From: Planctomycetaceae bacterium | GTDB taxonomy: Bacteria; Planctomycetota; Planctomycetia; Planctomycetales; Planctomycetaceae | Assembly: GCA_041398825.1 (NCBI GenBank) | Contig: JAWKTX010000001.1 | Span: 62,001-126,000 of the forward strand | Length of the DNA: 64,000 nucleotides | Direction of reading: 5' to 3' | In this document: piece by piece, positions 62,165 to 64,000 of the stretch | Position numbering within the stretch: position 1 is the first letter of the stretch | Layout: each line of letters starts with the position of its first letter | The notes under the pieces: generated by a model | Databases searched by the model: none | What the model was told of the DNA's origin: nothing | The model's input: the letters and a program-made list of their open reading frames with translations, nothing else | Program-made: the position numbers and the translations under genes

Positions 62165-64000
62165 TTATGTTGTTGCGAGCGTTGGTTGTGCTGAAGTGGT
62201 TGCTTCCGGTCTTTGCAGTGAGCGGAGGCTTAGCTGATGTTCCAGCAGCAGAAGTTCCTTCACTTGCGCTTCGGAGCAGGTTTTGGACAATGAATCGTCA
62301 ATCGTTGGGGCGTAGCGACTCGCATCGGCACGATTCGCCAGTTGCAGCAGTGCTTTGTGGACATGACTGAGGCCCGCACGTCTTGACCAGCGCAGCAGTG
62401 TGGTGCCGCGTGGACGGGGTTGGCCAGCCAGGTGCAGACGTTCGTCAATGAGTGCTGCCAGACGGAGCGTTCGTTGTTCGACGGTTCCACTCGCCAGCCA
62501 ACGCCAGTGCCACGTCCGCAGGCGCTCGCGAATCGTGCGTCGGTGTGCGATCAGCAGGCTGATCAGCAGGACAGCAGCCGTCAGGGGCACCGCTCTCTCC
62601 ACCGCCGCAAGCCAGAGCTGTCGGACAGACTGAATCAGGCGTTCGAACAGCGTCGGTGGTGGCCCGGGGATCTCGTAGCCGGGAGTCGCTTCCACGGTGA
62701 CCCACGTGTCGCTGCCGATGAAAACTTCGCACCAGAAATGGGCGTCGCGAGCAAAAACGGCTGTGTGTTGTTTGCGGCTGTCGTAGTTTTTGGGGTGAGC
62801 GTAGAAGCCGCTGACCAGTCGAGTGGAATAGCCCAGCGAACGGATCATACTGGCTGCAGAACTGGCGAACAGATATTCAGGTCCGCGTCGCAATTCGAAC
62901 AGAAATTCGGCCACAGGCGATTCGCAATCATCCGCGGGTTTCGTTTCACGATCCACTACGGCATGTCCGCGCAGGCGAGCTTCAATCGCGGCAATCTGCG
63001 GCCACCCGCGTGGCAGCCCCTTGGTCCACTCTTCTGCTAACCGTCGAATGCGGTCGGTTTCGAGCCCTTCCGGCAACGCTGTCGTCACAGATGGCTCACG
63101 GTGCAGACTGGCAATCAATGAGTTTTCCGCGATGCGGGCTCGCACCACACATTCGGACGTGACAGCAATGGGAGTCATTTCCGGAATCGATTTCCGCCGT
63201 AATGTGACGACTCCGGTGGATGTAACGTGGAACATGTCTTCGCGGTCAATTCGGTCGATACTGACACCGACAGTTCCGGGTGGAGTGGGAATGACGTTGC
63301 CCTGCAGGTTGGCCACCTTCAGACTGTGAGTGTCGGATCCTGAGTGCATTTCGAAACCGCGTCCGGCCAGCGGGATGCTCAGCCAGTGCCGGTCTTCAAT
63401 CTTTCTCATCTTCGTCCAGCGAGATGTCTCTGAATCCGGATCGGAATCACTCAGCGGATACCAGGTGACTCCATCGAAATGTTCATACACTTCCATGCGA
63501 AACCGAGCGGGTACTCGGCCAGCCACATAGAACGCCGCGTGAGTTTCCAGATCACGAATGCGTTTGCGATCGGCCTTCTTTTCGCTGCGCAGCAGGCTGA
63601 ATTCGCGACCCGCCTGTTTGGCTTCCGCCATCTTCTGGTGTACGTGCAGAAGATCTTCCGGCGGCAGTGCGACGGCTCGCTGCTGGTCTTTGACAATCTT
63701 CGGCGGTTCATCGAACATGTCGTTAAACATGTCGTACAGGCTGGGTTTGTCGCTGTCCATGAATGGTGCGTCTTCCAGCGGTGCAAAGCTCTTCACGTTC
63801 TCGTTGCCAGCCACCAAAGCATCACCGTCTTTCACACCGCCACGCGAAAACGGATCGAACTGACCGGTACCGCCTGACGACGGCATAAAGCCGTTCAATG
63901 CCGTGGTGACCGTGTTGGCTCCGAAACCAGCTGCGGACAGCATCAACAGCATCGGCGCGGCAACAGAGATTCCCAGCCACACCAGTGGTCGCTGAGTCTT
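62165..64000 (-). CDS. Transglutaminase-like membrane protein (TgpA/DUF3488 type), 5' partial
   Basis: The visible 605 residues begin inside a membrane helix (WLGISVAAPMLLMLSAAGF), and the frame runs off the window, so the N-terminus is missing. A long exported region follows, then a transglutaminase-core fold (GPEYLFASSAASMIRSLGYSTRLVSGFY, HFWCEVFIGSDTW, VEATPGYE), one more membrane helix (AVPLTAAVLLISLLIA) and a cytoplasmic tail. In active members the first block has a catalytic Cys (G-x-C-x-x-F-A); here that position is Glu, and the Asp is also Glu. It may be a non-enzymatic scaffold. Confidence 0.8.
   Translation of the reverse strand, partial: KTQRPLVWLGISVAAPMLLMLSAAGFGANTVTTALNGFMPSSGGTGQFDPFSRGGVKDGDALVAGNENVKSFAPLEDAPFMDSDKPSLYDMFNDMFDEPPKIVKDQQRAVALPPEDLLHVHQKMAEAKQAGREFSLLRSEKKADRKRIRDLETHAAFYVAGRVPARFRMEVYEHFDGVTWYPLSDSDPDSETSRWTKMRKIEDRHWLSIPLAGRGFEMHSGSDTHSLKVANLQGNVIPTPPGTVGVSIDRIDREDMFHVTSTGVVTLRRKSIPEMTPIAVTSECVVRARIAENSLIASLHREPSVTTALPEGLETDRIRRLAEEWTKGLPRGWPQIAAIEARLRGHAVVDRETKPADDCESPVAEFLFELRRGPEYLFASSAASMIRSLGYSTRLVSGFYAHPKNYDSRKQHTAVFARDAHFWCEVFIGSDTWVTVEATPGYEIPGPPPTLFERLIQSVRQLWLAAVERAVPLTAAVLLISLLIAHRRTIRERLRTWHWRWLASGTVEQRTLRLAALIDERLHLAGQPRPRGTTLLRWSRRAGLSHVHKALLQLANRADASRYAPTIDDSLSKTCSEAQVKELLLLEHQLSLRSLQRPEATTSAQPTLATT

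Overview
The window looks like a chromosome segment of a planctomycete (phylum Planctomycetota). The marks are two DUF1559 proteins with prepilin-type N-termini, a DUF1800/DUF1501 pair plus a second DUF1501, two secreted sulfatases, a secreted protein with the planctomycete-type haem-binding module, PQQ-type propeller proteins and a Gfo/Idh/MocA oxidoreductase with a twin-arginine signal. The exact genus cannot be read from the sequence.

Region 1 (1-9078) is an integrated mobile element, most likely a decaying prophage or phage-like island. It ends in a tyrosine recombinase whose stop codon lies 17 bp from the 3' end of a tRNA-Leu(UAA). Its genes include a primase-helicase broken by a frameshift, an iteron-like array directly after it, a zinc-ribbon protein, a coiled-coil protein, an S49 head-protease-like gene, tape-measure-like fragments, a truncated sigma-70 region 2 and a protein with an internally duplicated domain. 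Several genes are joined by ATGA stop/start overlaps. Non-coding structure is unusually rich here. A 121-bp sequence occurs twice with two hairpins, and the differences between copies sit in a loop or keep base pairing. A run of at least eight stem-loops fills about 290 bp between the copies.

Region 2 (9079-23100) is host sequence. It holds the tRNA, an exported protein followed by DUF1800 and DUF1501, a solitary cytosine-5 DNA methyltransferase with a ribbon-helix-helix-like N-terminus, a DUF1559 protein, a cysteine-rich exported protein, a DUF58 protein, a second DUF1501, an ATP-dependent ligase with SWIM and WGR domains, and an exported helical protein followed by a clear intrinsic terminator.

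Region 3 (23190-33004) is mostly minus-strand catabolic or accessory genes with broken remnants between them. These are a HAD phosphatase, a DUF1653 protein, a phosphoesterase, a sulfatase, a glycerophosphodiesterase and an esterase. Plus-strand AlkB-like, RibD/DHFR-like and radical-SAM genes follow.

Region 4 (33075-58292) holds large secreted multi-domain proteins (1332 aa cytochrome/LamG, 866 aa FAD oxidoreductase with calcium-binding repeats, about 1386 aa PQQ-LamG-Rossmann-PQQ). It also has sugar-nucleotide and mannose-phosphate enzymes, a dCTP-deaminase-like protein, a pseudouridine synthase, a second sulfatase and a DUF1559-lipoprotein pair. A family of 92-99 bp repeats with long terminal inverted repeats appears four times, three of them within 6 bp of a stop codon.

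Region 5 (58718-64000) is a minus-strand series: a transglutaminase-like membrane protein (cut by the window end), a MoxR ATPase, a histidine-rich lipoprotein and a permease. A second family of long hairpin repeats lies in its intergenic gaps.
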